Origin: Enterobacter chengduensis
GTDB taxonomy: Bacteria; Pseudomonadota; Gammaproteobacteria; Enterobacterales; Enterobacteriaceae
Assembly: GCF_001984825.2 (NCBI RefSeq)
Contig: NZ_CP043318.1
Span: 1,736,001-1,800,000, forward strand
Length of the DNA: 64,000 nucleotides
Direction: 5' to 3'
A model generated the notes under the pieces. It searched no databases and was not told the DNA's origin. It saw only the letters and a list, made by a program, of their open reading frames with translations. Below are positions 36,363 to 49,224 of the stretch, piece after piece (the stretch's first letter is position 1; each line of letters begins with the position of its first letter). The position numbers and the translations under genes were made by a program.

Positions 36363-39300
36363 TTGAGCCAGGAATACACTGAAGACAAAGAAGTCACACT
36401 ATCGAAGCTAAGCAGCGGACGTCGTCTCCTCGAGGCTTTGCTGATTGTTATTGCCCTTTTTGCCGTCTGGCTGATGGCAGCCTTACTCAGTTTCAACCCC
36501 TCAGATCCCAGCTGGTCACAAACTGCATGGCATGAACCTATCCATAATTTAGGCGGCGTCCCCGGTGCCTGGCTTGCGGACACGCTGTTTTTCATTTTCG
36601 GTGTAATGGCCTATACGCTTCCCGTGATTATCATTGGCGGATGCTGGTTTGCGTGGCGTCATCGTCAGAACGACGATTATATCGACTATTTCGCCGTGTC
36701 GCTGCGCCTGATTGGCGCGCTGGCGCTGATCCTCACCTCCTGCGGGCTGGCCGCAATCAATGCGGATGATATCTGGTACTTCGCCTCAGGCGGGGTCATC
36801 GGCAGCTTATTAAGTTCTGCACTGCAACCAATGCTGCACAGCAGCGGCGGTACGCTGGCGCTGCTCTGCATCTGGGCGGCCGGTCTGACGCTGTTTACCG
36901 GCTGGTCCTGGGTGAGCATTGCCGAGAAAATAGGCAGTTTTATCCTCACCATTCTGACCTTCGCCAGCAACCGTACCCGCCGCGACGATACGTGGGTTGA
37001 TGAAGACGAGTACGAAGATGAAGAGGAAGATGACGCGCCTGTGCAGCGTCGCGAGTCTCGCCGTGCCCGTATTCTGCGCGGCGCGCTGGCGCGCCGTCAG
37101 CGCGTTGCGGAGAAATTTGCCAACCCGCTAGGGCGTAAAACCGATGCGGCGCTCTTCTCCGGTAAACGTATGGATGAAGACGAGCAGGTGGCGTATCGCG
37201 CTGCGGGTGTCGCCGTCGATCCTGACGATGTGCTCTTCTCCGGCAGCCGGGCCACGCCTGGCGATTTCGACGAATACGATCCGTTGTTAAACGGCCACTC
37301 GGTGACCGAACCGGTTGCCGCAGCCGCAGCCGCGACGACCGCTGCGCAGGCGTATGCCGCGCCTGTCGACGCCGTGACGCCATCCGCGCCGGTGTCGCCG
37401 CCGGAGTCCGTTATTCAGCAGCCTCAGGTTAACTGGCAAACTGCACCAGGCGTTCATACGCCGGAGCCGACTATCGCGCCTGAACCTGAAAGCTACATCC
37501 CAGTGCAACAGGAGCAGTGGCAGCAGCCTTATCAGCCGCCGCAGCCTGAGTATGAACCGCAGCCATATCAGCAGCCAGTGGCCCAGCCTTATCAGGAATA
37601 TGCACCTGACCCGGTCGAGCCGGTGCAGCCTTATGCCGAGCCGCAGCCTGAACCTGAAATCGTGGAAGAGGTGAAGCCTGCGCGTCCACCGCTGTACTAT
37701 TTTGAAGAAGTAGAAGAGCGCCGTGCGCGTGAACGCGAGCAACTGGCGGCCTGGTATCAGCCCGTGCCTGAACCGGTGCAGGAGCCGGTGACGAGAACGC
37801 CATCTGCTTCAGTGCCACCGGTCGACCCGACGCCTGCGGTTGCCCCCGTAGCGGAAAGCGTGAAGCAGGCTACGGCGGCCGCTGCCGTGGCTGCACCTGT
37901 TTTTAGCCTGGCAACGGGCGGTGCGCCGCGTCCTCAGGTGAAGGAGGGAATTGGTCCGCAGCTGCCTCGCCCTAACCGCGTCCGCGTGCCAACCCGCCGC
38001 GAGCTTGCTTCTTATGGCATCAAGCTGCCTTCCCAGCGTATGGCCGAAGAGAAAGCGCGCGAGCTCGAGTATGAAGACGACGGCGATGACATGCAGCAGG
38101 ACGAGCTGGCCCGCCAGTTCGCTGCGCAGCAGAATCAACGCTACGGCGAAGAGTATCAGCACGATGAACCGGCGCTGGAAGATGAAGATGACGCGGCAGA
38201 GGCCGAATTAGCGCGCCAGTTTGCCGCCACCCAGCAGCAGCGCTATTCCGGTGAACAACCGGCTGGCGCAAATCCGTTCTCGCTGTCTGATTTCGAATTC
38301 TCACCGATGAAGGATCTGGTGGATGATGGCCCGAGCGAGCCGTTGTTTACCCCGAGCGTGATGCCGGAAGCAGAGCCGGTGCGCCAGCAGCCAGCGCCGC
38401 AGGCCTACGCGCAGCCGCAGCAGCCTGTTCAACAGCCGTATGCACAACCGCAGCAGCCGCATCAGCAGGCGCCGCAGTTCCAGCAGCCTGCGCCACAGCC
38501 GCAGGAGAGCCTGATTCACCCGCTGTTAATGCGTAACGGCGACAGCCGTCCGCTGCAGCGTCCCAGCACGCCGCTGCCGTCTCTGGATCTGTTAACGCCG
38601 CCGCCGTCAGAAGTGGAACCCGTTGATACCTTCGCGCTGGAGCAGATGGCGCGTCTGGTGGAAGCCCGTCTGGCTGACTTCCGCATTAAGGCAGATGTGG
38701 TGAACTACTCGCCGGGCCCCGTTATCACCCGTTTCGAACTGAACCTGGCGCCGGGCGTTAAGGCCGCGCGTATTTCCAACCTCTCTCGCGACCTGGCGCG
38801 TTCGCTGTCGACCGTTGCGGTGCGCGTGGTGGAAGTGATACCGGGTAAACCGTACGTGGGTCTGGAGCTGCCGAACAAGAAACGTCAGACCGTCTACCTG
38901 CGTGAAGTGCTGGATAACATCAAATTCCGCGATAACCCATCTCCGCTGACCGTGGTGCTGGGTAAAGATATCGCCGGCGATCCGGTGGTGGCCGATCTCG
39001 CGAAAATGCCTCACCTGCTGGTGGCGGGTACCACTGGTTCCGGTAAATCCGTCGGCGTGAACGCCATGATCCTCAGCATGCTCTATAAAGCGCAGCCGGA
39101 AGATGTGCGTTTCATCATGATCGACCCGAAAATGCTGGAACTGTCGGTCTACGAAGGCATTCCGCATCTGCTGACCGAAGTCGTGACCGACATGAAGGAC
39201 GCCGCCAACGCGCTGCGCTGGAGCGTCAACGAGATGGAGCGCCGCTACAAGCTGATGTCTGCGCTGGGCGTGCGTAACCTGGCTGGCTATAACGAGAAAA

Positions 39301-40046
39301 TCGCCCAGGCGATGCGTATGGGGCGTCCGATTCCGGATCCTTACTGGAAGCCGGGCGACAGCATGGATGCCCAGCATCCGGTGCTGGAAAAACTGCCTTA
39401 TATCGTCGTGCTGGTCGATGAATTCGCTGACCTGATGATGACCGTCGGTAAGAAAGTGGAAGAGTTGATTGCCCGTCTGGCGCAGAAAGCGCGTGCGGCC
39501 GGTATTCACCTTGTGCTGGCGACCCAGCGTCCTTCCGTGGACGTGATTACCGGTCTTATCAAAGCGAACATTCCGACGCGTATCGCCTTTACCGTATCAA
39601 GTAAAATTGACTCCCGCACCATTCTTGACCAGGGCGGCGCTGAGTCCCTGCTGGGTATGGGTGACATGCTCTATTCCGGCCCGAACTCCACCTCTCCGGT
39701 GCGCGTCCACGGTGCGTTTGTCCGCGATGAGGAAGTTCACGCCGTCGTGCAGGACTGGAAAGCGCGCGGTCGTCCACAATACGTTGACGGCATTACCAGT
39801 GATTCGGAAAGCGAAGGCGGCGGCGGTGGCTTCGACGGCGGCGAAGAGCTGGATCCGTTATTCGATCAGGCGGTTAACTTCGTTACCGAAAAGCGCAAGG
39901 CGTCCATTTCCGGCGTACAGCGCCAGTTCCGCATCGGCTATAACCGCGCAGCGCGTATCATCGAGCAAATGGAAGCGCAGGGCATCGTGAGCGAGCAGGG
40001 GCACAACGGCAACCGCGAGGTGCTGGCACCGCCGCCGTTTGATTAA
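36363..40046 (+). CDS. ftsK: DNA translocase FtsK
   Basis: A 1227-residue cell-division and chromosome-segregation motor. The N-terminal 200 residues carry four to five membrane helices that anchor it at the septum. A long Pro/Gln/Glu-rich linker spans about residues 220-740. The C-terminal motor has Walker [16 protein letters not shown] near residue 900 and Walker [15 protein letters not shown]. The gamma winged-helix domain that reads KOPS and activates XerD ends the protein ([17 protein letters not shown]). The start codon is TTG at 36363 ([10 protein letters not shown]). It is about 100 residues shorter than E. coli FtsK, all in the variable linker. Confidence 0.97.
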   Translation: MSQEYTEDKEVTLSKLSSGRRLLEALLIVIALFAVWLMAALLSFNPSDPSWSQTAWHEPIHNLGGVPGAWLADTLFFIFGVMAYTLPVIIIGGCWFAWRHRQNDDYIDYFAVSLRLIGALALILTSCGLAAINADDIWYFASGGVIGSLLSSALQPMLHSSGGTLALLCIWAAGLTLFTGWSWVSIAEKIGSFILTILTFASNRTRRDDTWVDEDEYEDEEEDDAPVQRRESRRARILRGALARRQRVAEKFANPLGRKTDAALFSGKRMDEDEQVAYRAAGVAVDPDDVLFSGSRATPGDFDEYDPLLNGHSVTEPVAAAAAATTAAQAYAAPVDAVTPSAPVSPPESVIQQPQVNWQTAPGVHTPEPTIAPEPESYIPVQQEQWQQPYQPPQPEYEPQPYQQPVAQPYQEYAPDPVEPVQPYAEPQPEPEIVEEVKPARPPLYYFEEVEERRAREREQLAAWYQPVPEPVQEPVTRTPSASVPPVDPTPAVAPVAESVKQATAAAAVAAPVFSLATGGAPRPQVKEGIGPQLPRPNRVRVPTRRELASYGIKLPSQRMAEEKARELEYEDDGDDMQQDELARQFAAQQNQRYGEEYQHDEPALEDEDDAAEAELARQFAATQQQRYSGEQPAGANPFSLSDFEFSPMKDLVDDGPSEPLFTPSVMPEAEPVRQQPAPQAYAQPQQPVQQPYAQPQQPHQQAPQFQQPAPQPQESLIHPLLMRNGDSRPLQRPSTPLPSLDLLTPPPSEVEPVDTFALEQMARLVEARLADFRIKADVVNYSPGPVITRFELNLAPGVKAARISNLSRDLARSLSTVAVRVVEVIPGKPYVGLELPNKKRQTVYLREVLDNIKFRDNPSPLTVVLGKDIAGDPVVADLAKMPHLLVAGTTGSGKSVGVNAMILSMLYKAQPEDVRFIMIDPKMLELSVYEGIPHLLTEVVTDMKDAANALRWSVNEMERRYKLMSALGVRNLAGYNEKIAQAMRMGRPIPDPYWKPGDSMDAQHPVLEKLPYIVVLVDEFADLMMTVGKKVEELIARLAQKARAAGIHLVLATQRPSVDVITGLIKANIPTRIAFTVSSKIDSRTILDQGGAESLLGMGDMLYSGPNSTSPVRVHGAFVRDEEVHAVVQDWKARGRPQYVDGITSDSESEGGGGGFDGGEELDPLFDQAVNFVTEKRKASISGVQRQFRIGYNRAARIIEQMEAQGIVSEQGHNGNREVLAPPPFD

Positions 40047-40174
40047 CCTTCAGCGATTGCAAAGAAGGGTAAATCAGCCAAAATTAAGCATTTTCTTCTG
40101 TCGCCTGCCTCCGGGCAGGTCCAGAATAGAAGACGGAAACCCCATATCGGGAAGACGTATTTTAAGGAATAACA

Positions 40175-40789
40175 ATGAAAAAAATCGCCATCGCCTGTGC
40201 ATTACTCACCAGTTTTGTCGCCAGCAGCGTCTGGGCTGATGCAGCCAGCGACCTTAAAAGCCGACTGGATAAAGTAAGCAGCTTCCACGCCAGCTTCACG
40301 CAAAAAGTGACTGACGGCAGCGGCAACGCGGTGCAGGAAGGTCAGGGGGATTTGTGGGTAAAACGCCCAAATCTGTTTAACTGGCACATGACCCAGCCGG
40401 ATGAAAGCATCCTGGTCTCTGACGGTAAAACACTGTGGTTCTTCAACCCGTTCGTTGAGCAGGCCACGGCGACCTGGCTGAAAGATGCCACCAGCAATAC
40501 GCCATTTATGCTGATTGCCCGCAACCAGGCCAGCGACTGGCAGCAGTACAATATTAAACAGACGGGTGACGAGTTTGTCCTGACGCCGAAAGGCAGCAAC
40601 GGCAACCTGAAGCAGTTCACCATTAACGTAAGCACCAACGGTACCATCAATCAGTTCGGCGCGGTTGAGCAAGACGATCAGCGCAGCAGTTACCAGCTCA
40701 AGTCTCAGCAGAACGGCGCCGTGGATGCATCGAAATTCACCTTTACCCCGCCGCAGGGCGTAACGGTGGACGATCAACGCAATAAGTAA
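40175..40789 (+). CDS. lolA: Outer-membrane lipoprotein carrier LolA
   Basis: A 204-residue periplasmic chaperone that takes lipoproteins from LolCDE to LolB. A 21-residue signal peptide ([11 protein letters not shown]...SVWA) is followed by mature [10 protein letters not shown]. Conserved features include the early arginine in [16 protein letters not shown] and the aromatic-rich [13 protein letters not shown] hairpin CCTGCC/GGGCAGG lies in the 128-bp gap after ftsK. It ends 9 bp before rarA. Confidence 0.97.
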   Translation: MKKIAIACALLTSFVASSVWADAASDLKSRLDKVSSFHASFTQKVTDGSGNAVQEGQGDLWVKRPNLFNWHMTQPDESILVSDGKTLWFFNPFVEQATATWLKDATSNTPFMLIARNQASDWQQYNIKQTGDEFVLTPKGSNGNLKQFTINVSTNGTINQFGAVEQDDQRSSYQLKSQQNGAVDASKFTFTPPQGVTVDDQRNK

Positions 40790-40798
40790 GAGGCGTGA

Positions 40799-42142
40799 GT
40801 GAGCAACCTGTCGCTCGATTTTTCGGATAACGCGTTTCAACCTCTGGCCGCTCGTATGCGGCCAGAAAATTTAGCGCAGTACATCGGCCAGCAGCACCTG
40901 CTGGCTGCCGGTAAGCCTTTGCCCCGTGCCATTGAGGCCGGGCATCTTCACTCCATGATCCTCTGGGGGCCCCCGGGCACCGGCAAGACCACGCTTGCAG
41001 AAGTGATTGCCCGCTATGCCAACGCGGACGTCGAACGCATCTCGGCGGTGACCTCCGGCGTGAAGGAGATCCGTGAAGCGATCGAGCGTGCGCGGCAGAA
41101 CCGTAATGCCGGGCGGCGCACCATCCTCTTCGTGGACGAAGTCCACCGCTTCAACAAGAGCCAGCAGGATGCCTTCCTGCCGCATATTGAAGACGGCACG
41201 ATCTTCTTCATCGGCGCGACCACCGAAAACCCGTCTTTTGAACTGAACTCGGCGCTGCTTTCCCGCGCGCGCGTTTACCTGCTCAAATCGCTGACGACCG
41301 AGGATATCGAAAAGGTCCTCACCCAGGCGATGGACGACAACGCGCGCGGCTACGGCGGGCAGGATATCGTTCTGCCTGGGGACACCCGTCGTGCGATTGC
41401 CGAGCTGGTTAACGGCGATGCGCGTCGGGCGCTGAACACGCTGGAGATGATGGCCGATATGGCCGAGGTCGACGATGCCGGCAAGCGGGTGCTGAAACCG
41501 GAACTGCTCACCGAAATTGCCGGGGAGCGCAGCGCGCGTTTCGATAACAAAGGCGACCGTTTTTACGACCTGATCTCGGCGCTGCATAAGTCCGTGCGCG
41601 GCAGCGCGCCGGATGCGGCGCTCTACTGGTACGCGCGTATTATCACCGCGGGTGGCGATCCGCTCTACGTGGCCCGTCGCTGCCTGGCGATTGCGTCAGA
41701 AGATGTCGGCAATGCCGATCCTCGCGCCATGCAGGTCGCGCTGTCGGCCTGGGACTGCTTTACCCGCGTTGGACCCGCGGAAGGTGAACGCGCCATTGCG
41801 CAGGCGATTGTCTATCTGGCCTGTGCACCGAAAAGCAATGCGGTTTATACCGCATTCAAAGCCGCAATGTCCGATGCACGCGAACGGCCGGACTACGATG
41901 TGCCGGTTCACCTGCGTAACGCGCCGACCAAACTGATGAAAGAGATGGGGTATGGGCAGGAGTACCGTTACGCTCATGATGAACCCAATGCCTACGCCGC
42001 CGGGGAAGAATATTTCCCGCAGGAGATGGCACAAACGCGTTATTATCACCCCACAAACAGAGGTCTTGAAGGCAAGATTGGTGAAAAGCTCACCTGGCTC
42101 GCCGGACAGGATCAAAATAGCCCTATAAAACGCTACCGTTAG
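40799..42142 (+). CDS. rarA: Replication-associated recombination protein RarA
   Basis: A 447-residue AAA+ ATPase of the MgsA/WRNIP1 family acting at stalled or gapped replication forks. Walker A is [13 protein letters not shown] near residue 57, Walker [15 protein letters not shown], sensor 1 [10 protein letters not shown], and the C-terminal tetramerisation part ends [11 protein letters not shown]. The start is a GTG at 40799 ([10 protein letters not shown]), 9 bp after lolA with AAGAGG upstream, so it probably shares the lolA transcript. Confidence 0.97.
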   Translation: MSNLSLDFSDNAFQPLAARMRPENLAQYIGQQHLLAAGKPLPRAIEAGHLHSMILWGPPGTGKTTLAEVIARYANADVERISAVTSGVKEIREAIERARQNRNAGRRTILFVDEVHRFNKSQQDAFLPHIEDGTIFFIGATTENPSFELNSALLSRARVYLLKSLTTEDIEKVLTQAMDDNARGYGGQDIVLPGDTRRAIAELVNGDARRALNTLEMMADMAEVDDAGKRVLKPELLTEIAGERSARFDNKGDRFYDLISALHKSVRGSAPDAALYWYARIITAGGDPLYVARRCLAIASEDVGNADPRAMQVALSAWDCFTRVGPAEGERAIAQAIVYLACAPKSNAVYTAFKAAMSDARERPDYDVPVHLRNAPTKLMKEMGYGQEYRYAHDEPNAYAAGEEYFPQEMAQTRYYHPTNRGLEGKIGEKLTWLAGQDQNSPIKRYR

Positions 42143-42177
42143 TTCAGTCGTTGCGGTAATGTTGGCAATTGTATCCT

Positions 42178-42208
42178 TGTGGCCGCAGGCTGTGGCCACA
42201 TTTCCTAT
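42178..42208 (+). terminator. Hairpin between rarA and serS
   Basis: TGTGGCC at 42178-42184 pairs with GGCCACA at 42194-42200, followed by TTTCCTATTTT. A probable terminator of lolA-rarA. Confidence 0.5.
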
Positions 42209-42213
42209 TTTAA

Positions 42214-43527
<1,314 letters not shown>

Positions 43528-43543
43528 ATATGTGCCTCGAAAC

Positions 43544-43571
43544 AAAAAAAGCGCCTTCGGGCGCTTTTTTT
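43544..43571 (+). terminator. Terminator of serS
   Basis: AAAAAAAGCGCC-ttcg-GGCGCTTTTTTT: a UUCG-loop hairpin with long A and T tracts. Confidence 0.92.
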
Positions 43572-43582
43572 ATGCCCGTGAA

Positions 43583-43596
43583 TTGATACGACGCAA
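43583..43596 (+). promoter_or_regulatory. Candidate FNR site of dmsABC
   Basis: TTGATACGACGCAA matches the FNR consensus and corresponds in position and flanking bases (AATACCCCC downstream) to the E. coli dms FNR site. It lies about 150 bp upstream of dmsA. Repression by NarL in the same region is likely by analogy. Confidence 0.6.
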
Positions 43597-43739
43597 TACC
43601 CCCTGCCTCTAAAGTAGTAATACTCCTCCGAATGAAAGTCAGCAGAAAAAGCTGATAACGAATCGTTTCGTTATATATAAAACTACATAGCGGTGTGCGC
43701 CGCCTCTCTTTTCTTTGTGAGCAACCAAAGTGAGTCTCT

Positions 43740-46184
43740 ATGAAAATCAACGCGCCTGAAGAATTACTGGCTGCCGAGGTCACTCGCCGTGGGTTGATGA
43801 AAACCACGGCAATTGGTGGTCTGGCCGTAGCCAGCAGCGCCTTCACGCTCCCTTTCACCCGACTGGCGTCAGCGGCGGATGCGTTATCCCCCGCCTCAGC
43901 ACCGGAAAAAGTGGTCTGGAGTGCGTGTACGGTCAACTGCGGTAGCCGTTGCCCGCTGCGTATGCACGTGGTGGATGGCGAAATTAAATATGTCGAAACC
44001 GACAATACCGGGGACGATAATTACGAAGGGTTACACCAGGTCCGCGCCTGCCTGCGCGGACGCTCCATGCGTCGCCGCGTCTATAACCCGGATCGCCTGA
44101 AGTATCCGATGAAGCGCGTCGGTAAGCGTGGGGAAGGGAAGTTCGAGCGTATCAGCTGGGACGAAGCCTACGACATCATCGCGACCAACATGCAGCGTTT
44201 GATTAAAGAGTACGGCAACGAATCCATCTATCTGAACTACGGCACCGGGACGCTCGGCGGTACGCTGACCCGCTCCTGGCCACCGGGTAAAACGCTGGTA
44301 GCGCGCCTGATGAACTGCTGCGGCGGGTATCTTAATCATTACGGTGACTACTCCTCAGCGCAGATCGCTGCTGGCCTGAACTATACCTACGGCGGCTGGG
44401 CCGACGGCAACAGCCCGTCCGATATCGAAAACAGCAGGCTTGTCGTCCTGTTCGGGAACAACCCGGGTGAGACGCGCATGAGCGGTGGCGGGGTAACCTA
44501 CTACCTCGAGCAGGCGCGCGCTAAATCCAATGCCCGTATGATCATTATCGATCCGCGCTATACCGATACCGGTGCAGGGCGCGAAGACGAGTGGATCCCC
44601 ATCCGTCCCGGTACCGATGCGGCGCTGGTCTCCGCGCTGGCGTGGGTAATGATCACCGAAAACCTCGTCGATCAGCCCTTCCTGGATAAATACTGCGTCG
44701 GCTATGACGAGAAAACCCTTCCAGCCAGCGCGCCTGCGAATGGCCATTATAAGGCCTATATCCTTGGCCTGGGCAGCGACGGCGTGGCCAAAACGCCGGA
44801 GTGGGCGTCCACCATCACCGGGATCCCGGTCGAGCGTATCGTTCAACTGGCGCGTGAGATTGGCTCAGCCAAACCGGCCTACATCAGCCAGGGGTGGGGC
44901 CCGCAGCGTCATGCGAACGGTGAAATCGCGACCCGCGCCATCTCCATGCTCTCCATTCTGACCGGTAACGTCGGCATTCACGGCGGTAACACCGGCGCGC
45001 GCGAAGGCTCGTATGAAGTGCCGTTCGAACGTATGCCAACGCTGGATAACCCGGTTCAGACCAGCATCTCCATGTTTATGTGGACCGATGCGATTGAACG
45101 CGGGCCGGAAATGACCGCCCTGCGCGACGGCGTGCGCGGCAAGGACAAGCTGGACGTGCCGATCAAGATGATCTGGAACTATGCCGGTAACTGTCTGATC
45201 AATCAGCATTCGGAAATCAACCGTACCCATGAAATCCTGCAGGATGACAAGAAGTGCGAGATGATTGTGGTCATCGACTGCCACATGACCTCCTCGGCGA
45301 AATATGCCGATATCCTGCTGCCAGACTGTACTGCCTCTGAGCAGATGGACTTCGCGCTGGATGCCTCCTGCGGCAACATGTCCTACGTGATCTTTACCGA
45401 CCAGGCGATCAAACCGCGCTTCGAGTGCAAAACCATCTATGAGATGACCTCCGAGCTTGCGAAACGTCTTGGCGTTGAGCAGCAGTTTACCGAGGGACGT
45501 ACTCAGGAAGGGTGGATGCGCCATCTGCATGAACTTTCCCGCAAGGCCATCCCGGACCTGCCGGACTTCGATACCTTCCGCAAGCAGGGGATGTACAAAC
45601 AGCGCGATCCGGAAGGGCATCACGTCGCCTACAAAGCGTTCCGTGAAGATCCGCAGGCGAACCCGCTGACCACGCCGTCGGGCAAAATTGAAATCTACTC
45701 CGAAGAACTTGCAAAAATCGCGTCGACCTGGGAGCTGCCGGAAGGGGACGTTATCGATCCGCTGCCGATCTACACGCCGGGTTTTGAAAACTATAACGAT
45801 CCGCTGACGGCGAAATTCCCGCTGCAGTTGACCGGTTTCCACTACAAAGCCCGCGTTCACTCCACCTACGGTAACGTCGACGTGCTTAAAGCCGCCTGCC
45901 GTCAGGAGATGTGGATCAACCCGATGGATGCCAAAGCGCGCGGCATCAGCAATGGCGATCGCGTACGCATCTTTAACGGCCGCGGTGAGGTGCACATTGA
46001 AGCCAAAGTCACGCCGCGCATGATGCCGGGCGTCGTGGCGCTGGGAGAAGGGGCATGGTACAGCCCTGATGCCAACCGTATCGATCAGGCAGGCAGCATT
46101 AACGTGCTGACCACGCAGCGTCCATCGCCGTTGGCGAAGGGCAACCCGTCTCACACAAACCTTGTTCAGGTTGAAAAGGTTTAA
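43740..46184 (+). CDS. dmsA: Anaerobic DMSO reductase catalytic subunit A
   Basis: An 814-residue molybdopterin enzyme that reduces dimethyl sulfoxide and N-oxides at the end of an anaerobic respiratory chain. The Tat signal has the twin-arginine motif TRRGLMKT followed by a hydrophobic stretch to about residue 45. The 4Fe-4S ligands lie in CTVNCGSRCPLRM, and a molybdenum serine is expected near YLNHYGDYSSAQ. The C-terminal cofactor-binding part contains FHYKARVHSTYGN. It is first of three tightly spaced genes (10 bp to dmsB). Confidence 0.98.
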   Translation: MKINAPEELLAAEVTRRGLMKTTAIGGLAVASSAFTLPFTRLASAADALSPASAPEKVVWSACTVNCGSRCPLRMHVVDGEIKYVETDNTGDDNYEGLHQVRACLRGRSMRRRVYNPDRLKYPMKRVGKRGEGKFERISWDEAYDIIATNMQRLIKEYGNESIYLNYGTGTLGGTLTRSWPPGKTLVARLMNCCGGYLNHYGDYSSAQIAAGLNYTYGGWADGNSPSDIENSRLVVLFGNNPGETRMSGGGVTYYLEQARAKSNARMIIIDPRYTDTGAGREDEWIPIRPGTDAALVSALAWVMITENLVDQPFLDKYCVGYDEKTLPASAPANGHYKAYILGLGSDGVAKTPEWASTITGIPVERIVQLAREIGSAKPAYISQGWGPQRHANGEIATRAISMLSILTGNVGIHGGNTGAREGSYEVPFERMPTLDNPVQTSISMFMWTDAIERGPEMTALRDGVRGKDKLDVPIKMIWNYAGNCLINQHSEINRTHEILQDDKKCEMIVVIDCHMTSSAKYADILLPDCTASEQMDFALDASCGNMSYVIFTDQAIKPRFECKTIYEMTSELAKRLGVEQQFTEGRTQEGWMRHLHELSRKAIPDLPDFDTFRKQGMYKQRDPEGHHVAYKAFREDPQANPLTTPSGKIEIYSEELAKIASTWELPEGDVIDPLPIYTPGFENYNDPLTAKFPLQLTGFHYKARVHSTYGNVDVLKAACRQEMWINPMDAKARGISNGDRVRIFNGRGEVHIEAKVTPRMMPGVVALGEGAWYSPDANRIDQAGSINVLTTQRPSPLAKGNPSHTNLVQVEKV

Positions 46185-46194
46185 GGAGTAACCG

Positions 46195-46812
46195 ATGACA
46201 ACCCAGTATGGATTTTTCATTGATTCCAGCCGTTGCACCGGGTGCAAAACCTGCGAGCTGGCCTGTAAAGATTACAAAGATCTCACGCCGGACGTGAGCT
46301 TCCGCCGCATCTACGAATACGCCGGGGGCGACTGGCAGGAAGATAACGGCGTCTGGCATCAGAACGTCTTTGCCTATTACCTGTCGATTGCCTGTAACCA
46401 CTGCGAAGATCCGGCCTGTACCAAGGTCTGCCCGAGCGGGGCGATGCACAAGCGCGAAGACGGTTTTGTGGTGGTGGATGAAGATGTCTGCATTGGCTGC
46501 CGCTACTGCCATATGGCCTGCCCGTACGGCGCGCCGCAGTACAACGCTGCTAAAGGCCATATGACCAAGTGCGACGGTTGCCACACCCGCGTGGCGGACG
46601 GCAAAAAGCCGATCTGCGTCGAGTCCTGCCCGCTGCGCGCGCTGGACTTTGGTCCCATTGACGAGCTGCGCCAAAAACACGGTCAGCTTGCCGCAGTGGC
46701 ACCGCTGCCGTCTGCGCACTTCACGAAGCCGAGTATTGTGATTAAACCTAACGCCAACAGCCGTCCTACAGGTGACACCACCGGCTACCTGGCAAACCCG
46801 AAGGAGGTGTGA
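46195..46812 (+). CDS. dmsB: Anaerobic DMSO reductase iron-sulfur subunit B
   Basis: A 205-residue electron-transfer subunit with four ferredoxin-type cysteine clusters: CTGCKTCELAC near the N-terminus, CNHCEDPACTKVCPSG, CIGCRYCHMACPYG, and CDGCHTRV with CVESCPLRAL. It passes electrons from DmsC to DmsA. The frame and all cysteines are intact. Ends one base before the dmsC start, whose AAGGAGGTG lies at the end of this gene. Confidence 0.98.
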   Translation: MTTQYGFFIDSSRCTGCKTCELACKDYKDLTPDVSFRRIYEYAGGDWQEDNGVWHQNVFAYYLSIACNHCEDPACTKVCPSGAMHKREDGFVVVDEDVCIGCRYCHMACPYGAPQYNAAKGHMTKCDGCHTRVADGKKPICVESCPLRALDFGPIDELRQKHGQLAAVAPLPSAHFTKPSIVIKPNANSRPTGDTTGYLANPKEV

Positions 46813-46813
46813 G

Positions 46814-47677
46814 ATGGGAAGTGGATGGCATGAATGGCCGCTGATGATCTTCACGGTCTTTGGTCAGTGCGTGGCGGGCGGCTTCATTGTGCTCGCGCTG
46901 GCGCTGTTGAAAGGTCGTCTTAATGCCGAGCAGCAGCAGCGTCTGGTGTTGAGCATGTTTGGCCTGTGGGTGCTGATGGGGATTGGCTTTATCGCCTCTA
47001 CGCTGCACCTGGGTTCACCGATGCGCGCGTTTAACTCTCTGAACCGCGTGGGGGCATCGTCCCTCAGTAACGAGATTGCCAGCGGGGCAATTTTCTTTGC
47101 CGTCGGTGGGCTGGGCTGGCTGCTGGCCGCGTTGAAGAAGCTGCCAGCGGGCCTGCGCAGCCTGTGGCTGATCGTAACCATGCTACTGGGCGTGGTGTTC
47201 GTGTGGATGATGGTGCGCGTCTATAACACCATCGATACCGTTCCAACCTGGTACAGCGTCTGGACGCCGATGAGCTTCTTCCTGACGATGTTTATCGGCG
47301 GGCCGCTGCTCGGCTACCTGCTGCTGCGCGTGGCGGGCGTAGACGGCTGGGCAATGCGTTTGCTGCCCGCGGTTTCGCTGCTGGCGCTGGTGGTGAGTGC
47401 GATAGTCGCCCTGATGCAGGGGGCCGAGCTGGCAACCATTCACAGCTCTATCCAGCAGGCTTCTGCCCTGGTGCCGGACTACGGTTCTCTGATGGCCTGG
47501 CGCATCGTGCTGCTGGCCGCGGCATTGGTATTCTGGATCGCGCCTCAGCTTAAAGGCTATCAGCCCGCGCTGCCGCTGCTGTCACTGGCCTTTGTGCTGG
47601 TACTGGCGGGTGAACTGATTGGCCGCGGCGTGTTCTACGGGTTGCATATGACCGTGGGTATGGCTGTCGCCAGCTAA
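46814..47677 (+). CDS. dmsC: Anaerobic DMSO reductase membrane anchor C
   Basis: A 287-residue inner-membrane protein with eight predicted helices that anchors DmsAB and oxidises menaquinol. It matches E. coli DmsC (MGSGWHEWPLMIFTVFGQ start). The ATG at 46814 has a perfect AAGGAGGTG site; an in-frame start 14 codons earlier lies inside dmsB and is rejected. The hairpin at 47697 ends the operon. Confidence 0.98.
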   Translation: MGSGWHEWPLMIFTVFGQCVAGGFIVLALALLKGRLNAEQQQRLVLSMFGLWVLMGIGFIASTLHLGSPMRAFNSLNRVGASSLSNEIASGAIFFAVGGLGWLLAALKKLPAGLRSLWLIVTMLLGVVFVWMMVRVYNTIDTVPTWYSVWTPMSFFLTMFIGGPLLGYLLLRVAGVDGWAMRLLPAVSLLALVVSAIVALMQGAELATIHSSIQQASALVPDYGSLMAWRIVLLAAALVFWIAPQLKGYQPALPLLSLAFVLVLAGELIGRGVFYGLHMTVGMAVAS

Positions 47678-47696
47678 CGCAGCTTTTGGTTATATC

Positions 47697-47723
47697 AAGC
47701 CGGGCCTCAGTGCCCGGCTTTTT
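47697..47723 (+). terminator. Terminator of dmsABC
   Basis: AAGCCGGGC-ctcagt-GCCCGGCTTTTT right after dmsC. The following 230 bp to ycaD are AT-rich with no gene seen. Confidence 0.9.
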
Positions 47724-47952
47724 CTTTTTTCGATCATGAAATTTTTCGACTGTCGTTTTGCTTTAATTTTGCCCCTTAATAAATGAAAACAGAGACATAA
47801 TTAATATCTATAGCAGGCGTGGCATTAGCAGGATAAGTTTTTTAAATCGACAGGGAACATATTGTGCGAGGCGGCTAAATCAGTGGATTGACTTTGTTTT
47901 TGCCAGTGGCATGATGCGCACGAAATCTGAACTTCCTCACGGTTTTTAATCC

Positions 47953-49101
47953 ATGACCACCTATACCCGGCCAGTGCTGCTGTTGCTCTGTGGCCTGCTT
48001 CTGTTGACCCTGGCGATCGCAGTGTTAAATACGCTCGTCCCGCTGTGGCTCGCCCATGAAAACTTACCGACCTGGCAGGTGGGTATGGTCAGCTCGTCCT
48101 TTTTTACCGGGAACCTGCTGGGCACGTTATTAACCGGTAGCCTGATTAAGCGCTTTGGCTTTAACCGCAGCTATTATCTGGCTTCGCTGATTTTTGCTGC
48201 AGGATGTGCGGGGCTGGGCCTGATGGTCGGCTTCTGGAGCTGGATGGCATGGCGCTTTATCGCCGGCGTAGGCTGCGCGATGATTTGGGTGGTGGTTGAG
48301 AGTGCGCTGATGTGCAGCGGTACCTCCCGCAACCGTGGACGCCTGCTGGCTGCTTATATGATGGTTTACTACGTCGGCACCGTGCTGGGTCAGCTGATGG
48401 TCAGCAAGCTGCCTACTGACCTGATGAGCGTTCTGCCGTGGGTGACGGGCATGGTGCTGGCCGCGATCCTGCCGCTGCTCTTCACGCGCATTGTGAACCA
48501 GAACAGCGAGCACCAGGAAGCAACCCACGTCTGGCCAATGCTGAGACTTCGTCAGGCGCGTCTGGGCGTGAACGGCTGCATTATCTCAGGTATTGTACTG
48601 GGCTCGCTCTATGGCCTGATGCCGCTCTACCTGAATCATCAGGGCGTCAGCGATTCCGGAATTGGCTTCTGGATGGCGGTCATGGTGAGTGCGGGCATTG
48701 TCGGGCAGTGGCCGATTGGCCGCCTGGCGGACCGCTTTGGACGTCTGCTGGTGCTTCGCGTTCAGGTTTTCGTGGTGATCATGGGCTGTCTTGCCATGCT
48801 CAGCAACGCCGCGATGGCACCTGCGCTGTTCATTCTCGGGGCGGCCGGCTTTACGCTCTATCCGGTAGCGATGGCCTGGGCCTGTGAGAAAGTCGAGCAT
48901 CATCAGCTGGTGGCAATGAACCAGGCGCTGTTGCTGAGCTATACCATCGGCAGCTTATTAGGGCCGACGTTTACCGCGATGCTGATGCAGAATTATTCCG
49001 ACAATTTGCTGTTTATCATGATCGCCAGCGTGTCGTTTATTTATCTCTTAATGCTGCTGCGTAAAGCAGGCGAGCATCCAACGCCTGTGGCGCACGCCTG
49101 A
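47953..49101 (+). CDS. ycaD: MFS transporter YcaD
   Basis: A 382-residue major-facilitator protein with twelve membrane helices, matching E. coli YcaD, whose substrate is unknown. The loop between helices 2 and 3 carries [13 protein letters not shown], and the loop 8-9 counterpart is [13 protein letters not shown], both typical MFS motifs. No regulator or enzyme gene is adjacent to suggest a substrate. Monocistronic, with its own terminator. Confidence 0.93.
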   Translation: MTTYTRPVLLLLCGLLLLTLAIAVLNTLVPLWLAHENLPTWQVGMVSSSFFTGNLLGTLLTGSLIKRFGFNRSYYLASLIFAAGCAGLGLMVGFWSWMAWRFIAGVGCAMIWVVVESALMCSGTSRNRGRLLAAYMMVYYVGTVLGQLMVSKLPTDLMSVLPWVTGMVLAAILPLLFTRIVNQNSEHQEATHVWPMLRLRQARLGVNGCIISGIVLGSLYGLMPLYLNHQGVSDSGIGFWMAVMVSAGIVGQWPIGRLADRFGRLLVLRVQVFVVIMGCLAMLSNAAMAPALFILGAAGFTLYPVAMAWACEKVEHHQLVAMNQALLLSYTIGSLLGPTFTAMLMQNYSDNLLFIMIASVSFIYLLMLLRKAGEHPTPVAHA

Positions 49102-49107
49102 TTAAAT

Positions 49108-49134
49108 AAAAGCCTGTCAATGACAGGCTTTTTT
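49108..49134 (+). terminator. Terminator of ycaD
   Basis: AAAGCCTGTCA-a-TGACAGGCTTTTTT stem-loop with T-tract. Confidence 0.9.
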
Positions 49135-49224
49135 GTCCCCGTCACATATAAGACTTTTACGTATTGTTTGTTTTCCCCGCCCGGCGATACTTCAAATGAG
49201 TTCTACCACTAAAAGGCAACAATC